This document shows, piece by piece, positions 1 through 60,739 of a stretch of DNA of 64,000 nucleotides. The DNA is from Tillus elongatus (taxonomy: Eukaryota; Arthropoda; Insecta; Coleoptera; Cleridae), in NCBI GenBank assembly GCA_964006375.1, contig OZ023264.1:179290631-179354630 (forward strand), read 5' to 3'. Position 1 is the stretch's first letter, and every line of letters begins with the position of its first letter. The notes under the pieces are model-generated. The model was not told where the DNA came from. It saw nothing but the letters and a program-made list of their open reading frames with translations, and made no database searches. Position numbers and translations under genes: made by a program.

Positions 1-49754
<49,754 letters not shown>

Positions 49755-49945
49755 ACATAGTGTGACTGTTTGATTCTTTTATATTTTGTATGTAAAAGTA
49801 CTATTTGTTTTAACACCTGTAAATATATTTAAGTAGGTTGCATTTTTAGATTATAATTTAAAAGCATATATTATATAAATCAACAAATGGAATTTCTTTG
49901 AAACGTAGTGTTTTCTTAAATAAATGATAATTCGTAATGTGTTTA
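49755..49945 (+). terminator. Probable ATRX 3' UTR with poly(A) signal
   Basis: AT-rich sequence follows the stop codon. The clearest AATAAA lies at 49919-49924, within ordinary distance of the stop. No repeats are recognised in this stretch. Bases from about 49945 to 50290 are AT-rich with no gene or repeat recognised. Confidence 0.6.
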
Positions 49946-50291
49946 TTTTTTCTCTTTTACTAACAAATAGTTATCTCTTAATTTTATTTAAAATATATTA
50001 TTATATATTTTAAAATACGGAAGCGCTGAAAGGTCAAGTGAAAAAAAGTTTTTCAGTGAAATTAATTTCACCTTACAGCAGAAGCATGAAATTATTTCAC
50101 GTTACCACAGAAACTTGAAATTAGTTTCTCGTTCCCAGTTAGGCGCGAAAATTGCATGCCGTTGCTAACCTTACCTGGCATTTGTATCTGTTTTCTACTT
50201 CTACTAGAGTAGCGTGCTGGTGCCGGGACGGTTCGAAACTACAGCCCGCGCAAACCAATAAGAAATCACGAATGTACAGCAAACAAATAAA

Positions 50292-50292
<1 letters not shown>

Positions 50293-50341
<49 letters not shown>
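50293..50341. repeat. (TA)n microsatellite
   Basis: About 49 bases of TA immediately beside the 3' end of LINE L copy 3. Confidence 0.95.
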
Positions 50342-50344
<3 letters not shown>

Positions 50345-52600
50345 TCTTTTTTAATATATTTCAATAACACACCACGAGGGCTTACAGCCTAAATACTATC
50401 GTACCGTGGGTGTTGGCAAGAAGGAAAGAGGCAACTTGTTAATTCTGGACTTGAAGGTTTGGAGGTTCGGAGGAAAAAGAAAAACATGTGCCAGCAAGGA
50501 ATTCCACAACTGGGAAGTCCTCGGGACAAAAGAGTGGGCATAACAAGATGTTCTATGTCTGGTGACCTGGACAGTAAAAGGGTGCATTCACTCTGTTCCC
50601 CTGGTACATCTGTTGGGGGCAGCAGGTGGAGGAACTATGGAAGAAAGCTCCTCTGAGCAGTGCCCGTGCAGATATCTATAAAAGAGAGAGAGAGGTCACC
50701 AACGGCACGTCGGTGGGCAAGGAATGGCAGCCTTTGGGTGAGGGTAGGGTCACCGATGAGACGTATAGCTCTCTTCTGAAGAGAGTCGAGGATGGCCATC
50801 CACGACAACAGAAATGCTCCGGTTGGAGAGGAAATTTACTATCCAGGTACAGAGTTTTGGTGGTAGGCCATAGGCTGGAAGTTCATTAAGCAGCACTGCA
50901 TGCCAGACCTGATCGAATGGTATGTCTAGAGCGACAATCTGGGATTCACCGTGTAGTTCCATAAATGGGCGACAAAGGAAAGGAGGTCGGCAATTGTACT
51001 GCGCTGACGGAATCCATACTGCCTGTCGTGGATTAGACTGTTTTTCAAGAAATTTTTGTAATTTGATGTTTATATACTTTTCCATCACTCTAGAGACGAC
51101 TGTAAGGAGATAAATAGGCCTGTAGTTGCTAGGAAGCGCTTTGGATCCTTTCTTGGGGACGGGTTGTACTCTAGCAGTTTTCCAGTTACTAGGGAATATG
51201 CCTCTATTGTAAGATGTCTGAAACAGACGAGTCAGGACAGGAGCAAGTTCTGGTGAGCATTTTTTGAGAACAATTGCTGAGATCTCATCAAGGCCAGAGG
51301 CTTTCCTGGTATTAAGAGAAGAGAGCATTTTTCGTACCTTTTTAGTTTTGAAAATGATATCCGTCATTTTATGTGTGACATTGGGGGCTGTTGGTGGTTG
51401 AACATTTGGAGGTGGGTTGAGAGTAGAACAGCCGGCGAACAACAACGCAAAAAGTTCAGCCTTGCCCAGGGCGGTAGAAACAATTTCATCCCCTGAAACA
51501 AGAGGTGGGAACATGCTCTTGCAGAAATTATTCCCAATAGATTTAGCAAGAGTCCAGAAGGGTTTGCTGCCGTTGGAGCTTGAGAGGAATTTGTTTTTGA
51601 TGTGGTTATTGAATGAGTTTTTTGCCTCAGAAAGAATGCGGATATAGCAGTTTCTTGTGTCGTTAAATGCTTGACGATTTTCTTGACTGCGGTTGTGTAG
51701 AAGCGTTTTGTGAGCTTTGACCTTTTCAAGTCTGGCCTTGTCACAGGATTTAGAGAAGCAGTGCTTTTCAGTGGCTGAAGAAGTTTTCTGTGTGGGTGGA
51801 ATAAATAATTCCATGGAAATGGAGAAAAGTAATCCCGCATTTCGCACCAGTTCGCGGAGTTGTAGTGCCAATCGATATGTGGGTGTGATGACTGTGTGAC
51901 CTCGGGTTGCATTGCGCAGGAAGCAATGACCATGCCGTGGTCTGAGCAATCAAGGGGGGCGGTGACTGATATGTTATAGCATTAAGGTTTTGTAGTAGGA
52001 AGGAGATCCCAGGGATTTGAGCTGTGTGTTGGGATGCGAGGAAGGTAAGTAGGTTGCCGAACCATATTGGCTAAAGCATTGCTGACTGCAAAGGCATCCG
52101 CTGCTCTCCCTTGTGGATCGGTTTTTGAAGATCCTAGCCATTCCTTATTATGGACATTGAAGTCACCAAGAATAGTGACCTTGGAGGAAGGATATTCAGA
52201 AATCAGATGGTCGTTTTTTTCGGAAAGGTAGTCAAAGTGCTGGACAAACTTGTTGGCAGAAGGTGACCGGTAAATGCAACAGATGAATTTAGTTGCAGCC
52301 CTGAGAGAGAGAGAGAGTTTAATCCAAAGTATGTCTTTCCTTCCAGCTCCTAAATTGGGGAGTCTGGTGCAGGGTAGATTGCTACGGATGTATGCGCACA
52401 CGCCTCCATGCAATAAGGAGCTCATACCCCGGGAAATTAAGCTGATTAGTGGCGGTTTTGGCACTGATTTGGGTTTCGTTGAGGAAGAGGAGTTGTGGCC
52501 TATTAGCCTGGAGGAAATGGTGAACGGAGTTCAGGTTAGAATTTAGGTCACATATATGCGAGAAGGATATGTTAAATCTTGATGCCGGCGCCCCCTGCAC
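50345..52600 (-). pseudogene. LINE family L, copy 3, with internal deletion
   Basis: On the - strand: endonuclease (52382-52600 and 51982-52464: LFLNETQISAKTATNQLNFP, CTRLPNLGAGRKD, TILGDFNVHNKEW), linker and RT (50750-51949: RKASGLDEISAIVLKKCSPE, RPIYLLTVVSRVMEKYI, DIPFDQVWHAVLL, RSISVVVDGHP), then a jump straight to the RLSSEESYTSHR-type 3' region at about 50790 and the C-terminal WNSLLAHVF block (50396-50587). The YADD catalytic box has been deleted. 3' end at 50345 with an A-rich tail. Confidence 0.88.
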
Positions 52601-52880
52601 ACTCCTCTCCCGGAGATCTGAATGGAGAGGTATTTTACTATTTTATCTTCGGAATCTTTTGTACATGGAGGAGCCATCATCATTTTTGTTTATAAGAGAA
52701 ACTGACTCGTACACCAGAACCGAAAACATCCGGTGGGACTTCACCGGCCCTTTGATGTAGGGGGTGGTACCTCCTCGGGAGTGAAAAAAATCCTTTACAT
52801 CATGTAAAGGAAAAGTCCGCTACCATCTGCAAACAAATCACATACATTTTGCAAACTATTACCTGAATAGTATGATTTTT
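52601..52880. other. Possible LINE L 5' region, otherwise unassigned
   Basis: Moderate GC stretch upstream (element sense) of the LINE L endonuclease, containing GGGGTGGTACCTCCTCGGGA; may be its 5' leader. No ORF. Confidence 0.3.
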
Positions 52881-53545
52881 TAATTTGAACATTCTCTTCA
52901 ATTGTGTAATTCACTGTAAGGTTTGTGATATTAACAACAAATCTGATTTGACATTTGTAGTTCAAAGTTTTGACATTCGAAGCTCTATCTTTCTAGATTT
53001 TATAAATGGAACTCCGTTTTGGTTTACATTATTTGATTTTTTCAAAAATAGGATGTTAAAAATAAAAGGAAATAGTGCAATAGAGAGATGCTTTTTTAAA
53101 AAGTTCCATGCAGACCACTATGTTGCATCGTCAGTTGAAGAACCCTGTATATGCAAAAGAAAAAGTGTGGAAGCTAAAACGGAACCCTGTGGAACACCGG
53201 CATCAATTCTCAATTTAGCTGATGAAAAACGATGTGCAGAGTGCTCGTTCAGAAAACTAGATAACCATATATAGTTTTCAAAGGCAACCGGTATGATTGA
53301 AGTTTATTGAGGAAAGCTGTATGCTAGACCCGATCGAATGCTTTAGAAATGTCAAATTAAATTATGTGCCCTTCTCTAAAAACATCGAGAGCACAACTCC
53401 AAGGATGACAGAATACAAAGCAGTAGATCGCTTTTGACGAAAGCCATATTGTCGATCGCTTAGGACGTTTCATTTTTCAAAGTATTCTATAGGCTCTATA
53501 TTGATAACTTTGGATAAAATTTATAGAATGGAAACTGTTATAACA
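52881..53545 (-). pseudogene. Old LINE RT fragment
   Basis: Across frames on the - strand: INIEPIEYFEK, LSDRQYGFRQKRSTAL, then ELRIDAGVPQGSVLASTLFL and LHIQGSSTDDAT. RT motifs of a Jockey/CR1-like LINE, with catalytic-box region decayed. Different family from L. Confidence 0.7.
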
Positions 53546-54680
53546 TCTTGAATGTTTCACTCTGCATCTTGCTGCAGGTGGCTTTCTCACAATCAATGTT
53601 GCATTACTTAAATGAAAGGAAAGGTAAATAAAACAAAAGAATAACAATGGTTAATACACTTTTTATTATTTTACAATAATGTTCAATCTATATAAAATAC
53701 TAAAATAATGTATCTATTACTTAAACGTATTCATACAGTTAAAATGTGTAAACATGGTACAAATATATATTGTCAAAATTTTAGTAACGTTAATAGATAT
53801 GCATTGCTCTTCAAATATAGCGGAAGCAATTTAAATGGAAGTATCATATGCAACAGCCATGTCAATTTCTCATCTAATTTTATATAGAAAAACACACAAT
53901 TACATTATAATAAATAACACCAAATTAAAACAAAAATATTACCTAACAATTGAGTTAAAAACACTTAGCAATGACATTAAAAAGTTATTTTATAACCATG
54001 AATCATTTGAAACGTGGAGAACTAGTTATGAAAAAGTGTAACAGTGTTTTTTATAGTATAAACTTTGCATGTCAAAAGAAAGAAAATACTAAAATTAATG
54101 ACTTTTGCTTCTGTGATAAATAATTTTTCTCTTATGTATATAGCCTTGGTCATTTCTGTCAACTAATAATTTAATGAAAATTATTATGGGCAGTACCAAA
54201 ATATTCATTATTAAATTATGTTTTCTTGTATTTTATAATAGTTTAATTTTTTAAATGCAACACTTATTTAGAACAGTTTTGGCAAAGGTGCCTTTGGATT
54301 CTAAAATAATAGTAAGATATTTTTGTAAGCAAAACATTTATTCAGTGAGATGAGTCACAACTAGCGACACCTCTGGCAAAAGGTCATTAATTTCAGCACT
54401 CACTATTCAGGTGTTCTATGTAAGACCCAAAACAAAGCAGGTACATGTTGAGAACCTCAAAATATGATTGAAGGTGCTTATCCTTATACCAAGTTAGACC
54501 GATAAAAAGAAATATAGGCTTAAGGCTAGCCCAAAAATTTAAATACAGACTGATATATCACAAAGCGCTTGATTTATAATATACAAATTTGGTACATATG
54601 CTACTTTCATTTTAAGCCTTAGTGGCAAGATAAAATAAAACCAGTCTGCCAGGGGTTTGTCGAGATCGAGTAATCTCCTA
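53546..54680. other. Intergenic, nothing recognised
   Basis: AT-rich spacer downstream of ATRX; ORFs here are short and look like chance. Confidence 0.4.
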
Positions 54681-54682
54681 AA

Positions 54683-54684
<2 letters not shown>

Positions 54685-54764
<80 letters not shown>

Positions 54765-54775
54765 GGGGGGGGAGA
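54685..54775. repeat. (TA)n-(GA)n-(G)n compound microsatellite
   Basis: About 58 bases of AT, then about 20 of AG, then nine G. Confidence 0.95.
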
Positions 54776-54784
54776 GATGTGCTA

Positions 54785-54990
54785 GCTTTATAGCTCCTAG
54801 GTTATATGGTTATTTGTCTCATAATATTAGATCATTGGTTTTTAGCAAATTTAAGGTCAAGTTGAAAAGATGGCTAGTTGAATATCCAAGGCTGAAATTG
54901 CATGAGTTAATTAGTCTGAAAGTGGAGTGGCGAAGAACAGTGGATGAAGAGAGAAGGAAAGTATACAAATTGTTATTTACAAAGACTGTG
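54785..54990 (+). pseudogene. LINE C-terminal remnant
   Basis: The + frame gives, from about 54791, APRLYGYLSHNIRSLVFSKF and KVKLKRWLVEYP, like the APKLYN.LP..I...S...FK..LK.WL C-terminus of LINE proteins. Weak. Confidence 0.5.
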
Positions 54991-55391
54991 TGTCGCCATC
55001 TAGCATGTAAAGTTAAAAGCAATTACTGTTTCTGTTCATGCTATTAGTTGCAGTATTCTTGAATCCATTTCTTGGGTAATTGTTTAACCCCAAAACTTAG
55101 CACGTGTTGTAACTATATTTTGGGAAAGCATTTTTGTAATATATTAGTCATTTCACCGAGAAAGAGAAAAAAAAGACCCGTGGTAAACGATAGGAAGTAT
55201 ATATAAGTACTTTCTGGCATATGAGTTTCCTGCATCCTTTTCATAACTTACTTTGTAAGCAATTTTTAATCTTAAGGCGTGGCTGAAGGTACAGTGGCCA
55301 CCATCCATTGTAGGTACAATATAAATCTAAAAGTGGTGGCCACTGTACCTTCATCATTGTTGTGCTTAAATGTTGACATTTTATATTTCAG

Positions 55392-56684
55392 AAATGCTAC
55401 AAAATCCCTCGTCACAAGAAAACAGATAAAACAATAGGTAAATCTGCTGAAACTATGTGCAACGCACTTCGTGACTTAGAAAATGGTGTAATGTCAGTTA
55501 AAGCTGCTGCAATTTGATATGAAATTCGCAGCACAACTTTAAGGAGTTATGTAAAAAAAGTCAAGGACAGAAGAGATGAAATTGATTGGAACTCACCCGT
55601 CTTAGAAGGAGCACCACATTTAGAACCAAATTATACTGTAAACCAAATATTTTCTTTGGAAGAAGAAGAAATCTTAAGTGAATACTTCCAAACCATGGCA
55701 AAACTTCATCACGGCTTGAATCCTAAATGTGCAAGAAAGTTAGCTTATGAGCTAGCATTGACAAATAGGAAGCAAATACCACCCTCATGGGTGGAAAATG
55801 AAACGGCCGGTAGATTGTGGTTTAATGCTTTTCTCAAGCGGCGAAAGGAGTCATCTTTACGATCGGCAGAAGCGACGTCATTAGCTAGAGCTATGGGCTT
55901 CAACAAGCCAATCGTCCAACTATTTTTTGATAATGTTCACGAAATATATGAGAAGTACAAATTAGGACCCGATCAAGTGTACAATGTGGATGAAACGGGA
56001 CTTACAACCGCTCAAGAAGCAGGAAAAGTCATTGCTAGACAAGGTCAAAAACAAGTTGGCCAAATAACATCTAGTGAATGGGGAACATTGGTCACCATGG
56101 TAGGTCGTGTCAACGCGATAGGAAATAATATTTCTCCCCTTCTAATATTTTCTCGGAAAAATTACAAGGATTATATGATTAAGAATGCTCCCCCTGGAAC
56201 TGTCGAGGTCGCTTCAACATCAGGTGGGATAACATGGGAGCTCTTTTTTCAATGGTTTCAACATTTTATTAGACATGCCAAACCCACAGCTGAATCACCG
56301 GTATTACTAATCATGAATAACCATGAAGCTCACATTTCTTTGCAAATCATAAAGTTGACTAAGGAGAATCATGTTATATTACTAACCCTACCTCCCCATA
56401 CTAGCCATAAGTTACAGCCTTTAGACAAGAGTGTTTACTACACCTTAAAAAAATATTACAATCAACATTGTCAAGCATGGCTACTAAGTAATCCAGGGAA
56501 ACGAGTTACCATTTATGACATCGCTGATATTTTGGGTGAGGCGTATCCTTTAACATTCACTGCTCGAAACTGCATTTCAGGATTTCGATCTACAGGGATT
56601 TTCCCATTCAACCCAAACATATTTAACGACGATGACTTCATTGCTTCAACCGTAACAGACATGCAAATAATAAAGACAGTTTGA
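55392..56684 (+). pseudogene. Pogo-type DDE transposase (HTH_psq + CENP-B + DDE_1)
   Basis: Reads KCYKIPRHKKTDKTIGKSAE, then DLENGVMSVKAAAI, a stop (TGA 55516-55518), YEIRSTTLRSYVKK (helix-turn-helix), and from 55656 an open 342-codon frame: LFFDNVHEIYEKYKL, VYNVDETGL (first Asp), PVLLIMNNHEAH where the family has a conserved Asp before NHE.H, LQPLDKSVYY (third acidic residue region), ISGFRSTGIFPFNPNIF. Catalytic Asp 2 is replaced by Asn (a GAT to AAT change would do it). With the stop, the gene looks inactive although otherwise well kept. It cuts and pastes its element in the active family form. Confidence 0.9.
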
Positions 56685-56966
56685 ATGAAGACAACTTGAA
56701 ACAAACAATTGATAATAATGAAGCTATGATGCCAACGACAACCGCTAAAGATGAAAATTCAATTAGAAACCAGAAATTGCTTGTTTTGCCTACTGACCTT
56801 AAACCATTTCCAAACGTAACAACTTCGACTGAAAATAGAAAGTTTCAGAGAAAAAAGAAAAATTAGACATTTTGACAAACACCCCAATTTTAGAAAAACT
56901 TGAGGAAGAGGAAAAATTGAAAGAAGCTAGAAAATATAATTTAAACAAAAATTTAAGTGTAAAAAG

Positions 56967-57959
56967 TAGAGGTGTGCGAACCCATGTTTTGTTCGAACCG
57001 AACTATGAACGAACCCAAGAAAATATGTTGCCTCGAACTTCGAACCTATGAAATAGTATGTCTAAGGTTCACAGTCGAACTTCGAACTTCTTAGAAATGG
57101 AAAATCGAACTACCCAAAATTCTTAAGTGTTCATACATCATTTCCTTAAAGACAAAATTTAGAAATATTGTACCATACAATATTTGATATGTAAAAGATT
57201 CCCATTCTTTTTACAAAAAGGCAGGGTTCGACAAAGTTGCAGGTTGATTGGGTGAAAATGCCTTCCGGTTCTGATGGTTGTGGAGATGGGTCAACGTTAA
57301 ATCAAAAATACAAAATATTTGAAACTTTTTTAGATTTCTAGATCTATAGATAAGCTCAATTATAAATATGTTGTTGTTTGGTATTAGCTAGGCAGTTTTA
57401 GCAAACAGATTGGGAGTTTGAACTGTCTCCTGATTGTGAATATTTAACTGTTTCGGCTCACTGTGTAATACGGCATGTTGAAACCAGTGTTTTCCAAAGG
57501 CAATCTGTAATTATCGTTAAATTCTGAACATTTACGTTACCGATCGCCTTTGAACACCGCCATTATAATGTTGTTACTGAAATAGGTATTGGGAGACGAG
57601 GATATACAAGAAAAATAATTCTGTGACTGCTAAATGGTTCCGTTGTGTCTCAATGTGTCCCATCTACTATCAAAAATATGCATGAGTGAAATCTCCTGAA
57701 ACTACGCTATCGACTCGATGAGTTTAAAGCGCCGCTACTGAGTTAAAGGGGCCGCAACTTTGCTACTTTTGGCAACATTCAATGCCTGTAAAGTTAAATT
57801 TCGAAGTATTTTTGAGCAACGAACTTCAAACTATTTTGAAGAATTACATATTTCGAACGTCGAACTATTCCAACATCGCTAGTGCGAACATATTTTCGAA
57901 CCGAAGGTTCGGTTCGAGTTCGGGTTCGGTTCGGAATTTCGAAGCTTCGCACACCTCTA
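56967..57959 (-). mobile_element. hAT-like MITE, complete (993 bp)
   Basis: Ends TAGAGGTGTGCGAACC and its complement, flanked by GTAAAAAG at 56959-56966 and 57960-57967, an exact 8-base duplication. It is the reverse orientation of 21454-22541 and shares all blocks with it. It carries no ORF; the 57782-57982 frame is chance. Confidence 0.95.
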
Positions 57960-58595
57960 GTAAAAAGACACCTTGGAGATAGCTTGAAACCTTGCACCAA
58001 ATCCCAAAAAAAAAGTAAACTTTCTAAAAGTAAAATTTCTAAAAGCAGTTCCTCATCTGATACGAGCGTCGAACAGTTGACGACATTGATATATTTGCTC
58101 AATCAGGAGAAGAAGATAATCTTCTATTGAATGATCTGTCGACAATAACCACAGACTCGTTTGTGTTAGTTAAGTTTCCGAAAAGAATGAGGAGTTCAAT
58201 ATAACATTTCTTAGGAACCATGGAAGCATTTTTATATATCCAGATGTTCCAGACATATCGACCGTTCCAGCCCATGATATTATTCTTCACCTGATGCAAC
58301 CTGAAAAAATCGGGGGAACATCAAGAAGGGCTAATCTTTTCTCTTTTCCTGTAGATTTATCTTCGTACAATGTAAACTAAACTGGTAATATACTTTTTTT
58401 TATAAATAGCATTTTCTGATCCATTTTTAAATTATTCGAAAAGTTACCAGTGTACCATGCAGATATGGCCACTGTACCATCATTGGCGGTACAGTGGCCA
58501 CCTTGTAGGCGTTTTTAAAAACTACCAATTTTCGGAAAAAATATTTTTTTTAAACTTAGGTATTAGGTTGCTATGATACCAAAAGGTCTATAAAA

Positions 58596-59055
58596 CTACT
58601 TTATGTCATCACCTTTTCAAAAAAATTTATATAGGATAGGAGTTAAAGAAACACCAAACTGTGATTGTGGAGAAGAAGGAGACATAACACATATGCTCTC
58701 TAACTGTAAAAACCGCCCACAACAAAATAAGGACCTATATAAAAAACTTATTGAAAATCACATAACAACACCAATTCACACCCAACAAATTCTAACTGAA
58801 CTAAACACTAAAACAATTAAGATAATAAATGAATTTTTTAAAGAAAACAACATTAAGATTTAATAAAAACTCTACAACTATTACAATCAGCCGCACCTAT
58901 GCTAAATATGTATCAGACTATCAAACATAATACAGAAAATATGGCGATGCCAATATAAAGTCTGACAATCGACAACCGTCACTAGATTAGACTATGTTTA
59001 ATGGGTCAATGGACCTACGTCTTAGGCCAAACAAAATAGATATAGAATAGAATAG
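58596..59055 (+). mobile_element. I-type LINE 3' fragment
   Basis: An 86-codon frame (58603-58863) begins inside the ORF: KNLYRIGVKETPNCDCGEEG and DITHMLSNCKNRPQ (the C.C....H....C zinc-like motif of I/LOA ORF2 ends), then a 3' UTR with TGGACCTACGTCTTAGGCC and an AATAGAATAGAA tail. The reading frame end looks intact. 5'-truncated. Confidence 0.8.
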
Positions 59056-59129
59056 AAATGATTTTTATGGTTCATATTTTTATATAAAATGGTGGCCACT
59101 GTTCCAGACTCTCCCCTACCATGTTTGTT

Positions 59130-59599
59130 CCTTACAAATCAAGTGGTTTATGAAATATTGATTTATATTTAAAAATTTGGGTCAGTTTCTATCCCCCTAA
59201 TTTGTAAGTGTGTAACTTGGTATAGATGTGCGATAAATTATTATATTTTAGGGTACTTTTCACTACATGCTCTGTGTTGAACAATAGTATAATGTATAAA
59301 CCAATAAGATTTAAAAACAACAACGAAACCCCCTTGGTTATACCACTAAAAATGTTTTCAAAACTCCCCATTACAAAGGTATATTTAAATTTCATTAATT
59401 CAAATACGTGTATCATCAAACCTAAAAAAATTAAATTAAATTACAGACGTAAAAATGCTGCAAACATTTCCTGTATTTGGTATATTAACTTTATATTTTC
59501 TAACAATTATGTACTTCCATGTTGTATTTACCTATGTATTTTATTTCCATATAACCTTGTTTGCCTAAAAAAAAACTGTAAAATATTTTTTATGTATTA
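59130..59599. other. Spacer between the pogo element and kindlin
   Basis: AT-rich with no feature recognised; the 124-codon + frame at 59226 has no resemblance to known proteins and is AT-driven. Confidence 0.4.
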
Positions 59600-60046
59600 A
59601 ACTATACATATTTACATTTATTGCATAAAATCCAATGGTTCTGGAAAACTAAAATTAGAAAAAAAAACGTCAACATTAGTAAAAACATAACTCACAGTGT
59701 TTCGCAAGGCACATAAAATAACACTATTATTGGCAGAATAGCTTTTACATTCCTTTTTAGTGATGGTTACGTTATTAACATTGGCAGGCCCATAACCTAT
59801 AGGTATCCCGAACAAATATAGTGTATTTCGCATCAAAACATTTCAAGAGAATAACTACATTAATCAACCAGTTGAATTTCTGCTAATTGTAAATTAATAC
59901 CTGATTCACCGATTTCTAACAACTTTACCTGGGATACATAAAAGTTATATACCTATCTTCCTCAAACACACATGTTCCTTTATTTACCTAATAATTTACT
60001 TAAGAAACAATTATGTGAAGGCAGGTTTCAGAAGGCACCTTAATAT
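59600..60046 (-). terminator. Probable kindlin 3' UTR with AATAAA signals
   Basis: AT-rich sequence follows the stop codon on the - strand. AATAAA on the - strand (TTTATT on +) occurs at 59617-59622, and another about 60 bases from the stop near 59977-59982. No repeat was recognised here. Confidence 0.5.
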
Positions 60047-60484
60047 TTACGACCATCCACCTGTAAGCTTGTGGAACAGCTCTTCATTTAATGTTTGGCT
60101 TGCATCTTTAGACCGTGTAGACAAGAATATATAACCCCCAATGAACTCGTGTATTACTTTACAGTCTGCTGACAGACAATGGAACTTGATGTCGCCTTCT
60201 TCAAACTGAATCCTCATGTATTTACTTTCCCAGTTGACGTTCCAGGTCTTCATTGTGTTGTATCTCCATGTTTTCAAATGATCACCTGAGTTGATGTCCA
60301 TCTTCATGATACGATTGTGGGCTACTCCTAGAAGGTCTTCCTTTCTGCTGTCGACGAACTTAACCACGAAAAGGGATATGCCAAACTCGGGAAGCGACTG
60401 CCATGCTTTGATGTAGTTTAATTTGGCATTGACAAGTGACAGATCCTTTACATTGGCATGGGCTTCTAGAATTCTATGTGTTAT
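60047..60484 (-). CDS. Fit: Fermitin/kindlin (Fit1/Fit2-like), last coding exon
   Basis: Kindlins bind integrin beta tails at focal adhesions and, with talin, activate integrins (family knowledge). On the - strand an acceptor (TTTTATTTCCAG) precedes ATA ACA CAT at 60484. The exon encodes [20 protein letters not shown], then [57 protein letters not shown], then [18 protein letters not shown] and ends KLTGGWS-stop at 60047. This is the F3/PTB-like C-terminal subdomain of the kindlin FERM module, at the length expected for the protein's end. The N-terminal exons lie beyond the window to the right. The FERM-family position and the [10 protein letters not shown] signature make other FERM proteins unlikely. 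The vertebrate integrin-contact pair Gln-Trp appears here as Thr-Trp. Confidence 0.93.
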   Translation of the reverse strand: MTHRILEAHANVKDLSLVNAKLNYIKAWQSLPEFGISLFVVKFVDSRKEDLLGVAHNRIMKMDINSGDHLKTWRYNTMKTWNVNWESKYMRIQFEEGDIKFHCLSADCKVIHEFIGGYIFLSTRSKDASQTLNEELFHKLTGGWS

Positions 60485-60739
60485 CTGGAAATAAAATTTG
60501 AAAATAATTATATGCTTATTGTTTAAAGATACAATCACTATTCATGTAGGCAAAGGTCCAGTGTGCTAGACTTAATTAACGACTGGAAAAGACCAGAAAT
60601 TTGTCTTGATAGAAGGTGTTTTCATTAAACAAAACCTCTTTATGTAACTCAAAACAAATGGATCAATTTCAATTAAACCAGGCACACCTAACAGTCTTTT
60701 CGATAACAAATATTTTTTTCTAATACACACACACATATA

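Larger units (their letters stand above)
55292..59101 (+). mobile_element. Pogo/jerky-like DNA transposon, interrupted by a MITE and a LINE
   Basis: Left end TA|CAGTGGCCACC (55290-55302), right end GGTGGCCACTG (59091-59101). Near both ends the same motif recurs in inverted orientation (GGTGGCCACTGTACC at 55334, GGCCACTGTACC and GGTACAGTGGCCACC at 58466-58501), giving palindromic subterminal repeats. Inside are a nearly complete transposase (55392-56684), the hAT-like MITE 56967-57959, and LINE 58596-59055. Without the two guests it is about 2.35 kb. Confidence 0.8.

Noticed and set aside
55291..55347. A stand-alone 54-base element between two TA|CAGTGGCCACC ends
   Set aside because: The same paired motifs occur at the other end of the pogo element, so they are better explained as subterminal repeats.
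59226..59600. 124-codon ORF near the kindlin gene
   Set aside because: Lys/Asn/Ile-rich AT-driven frame with no similarity recognised; opposite the likely kindlin 3' flank.
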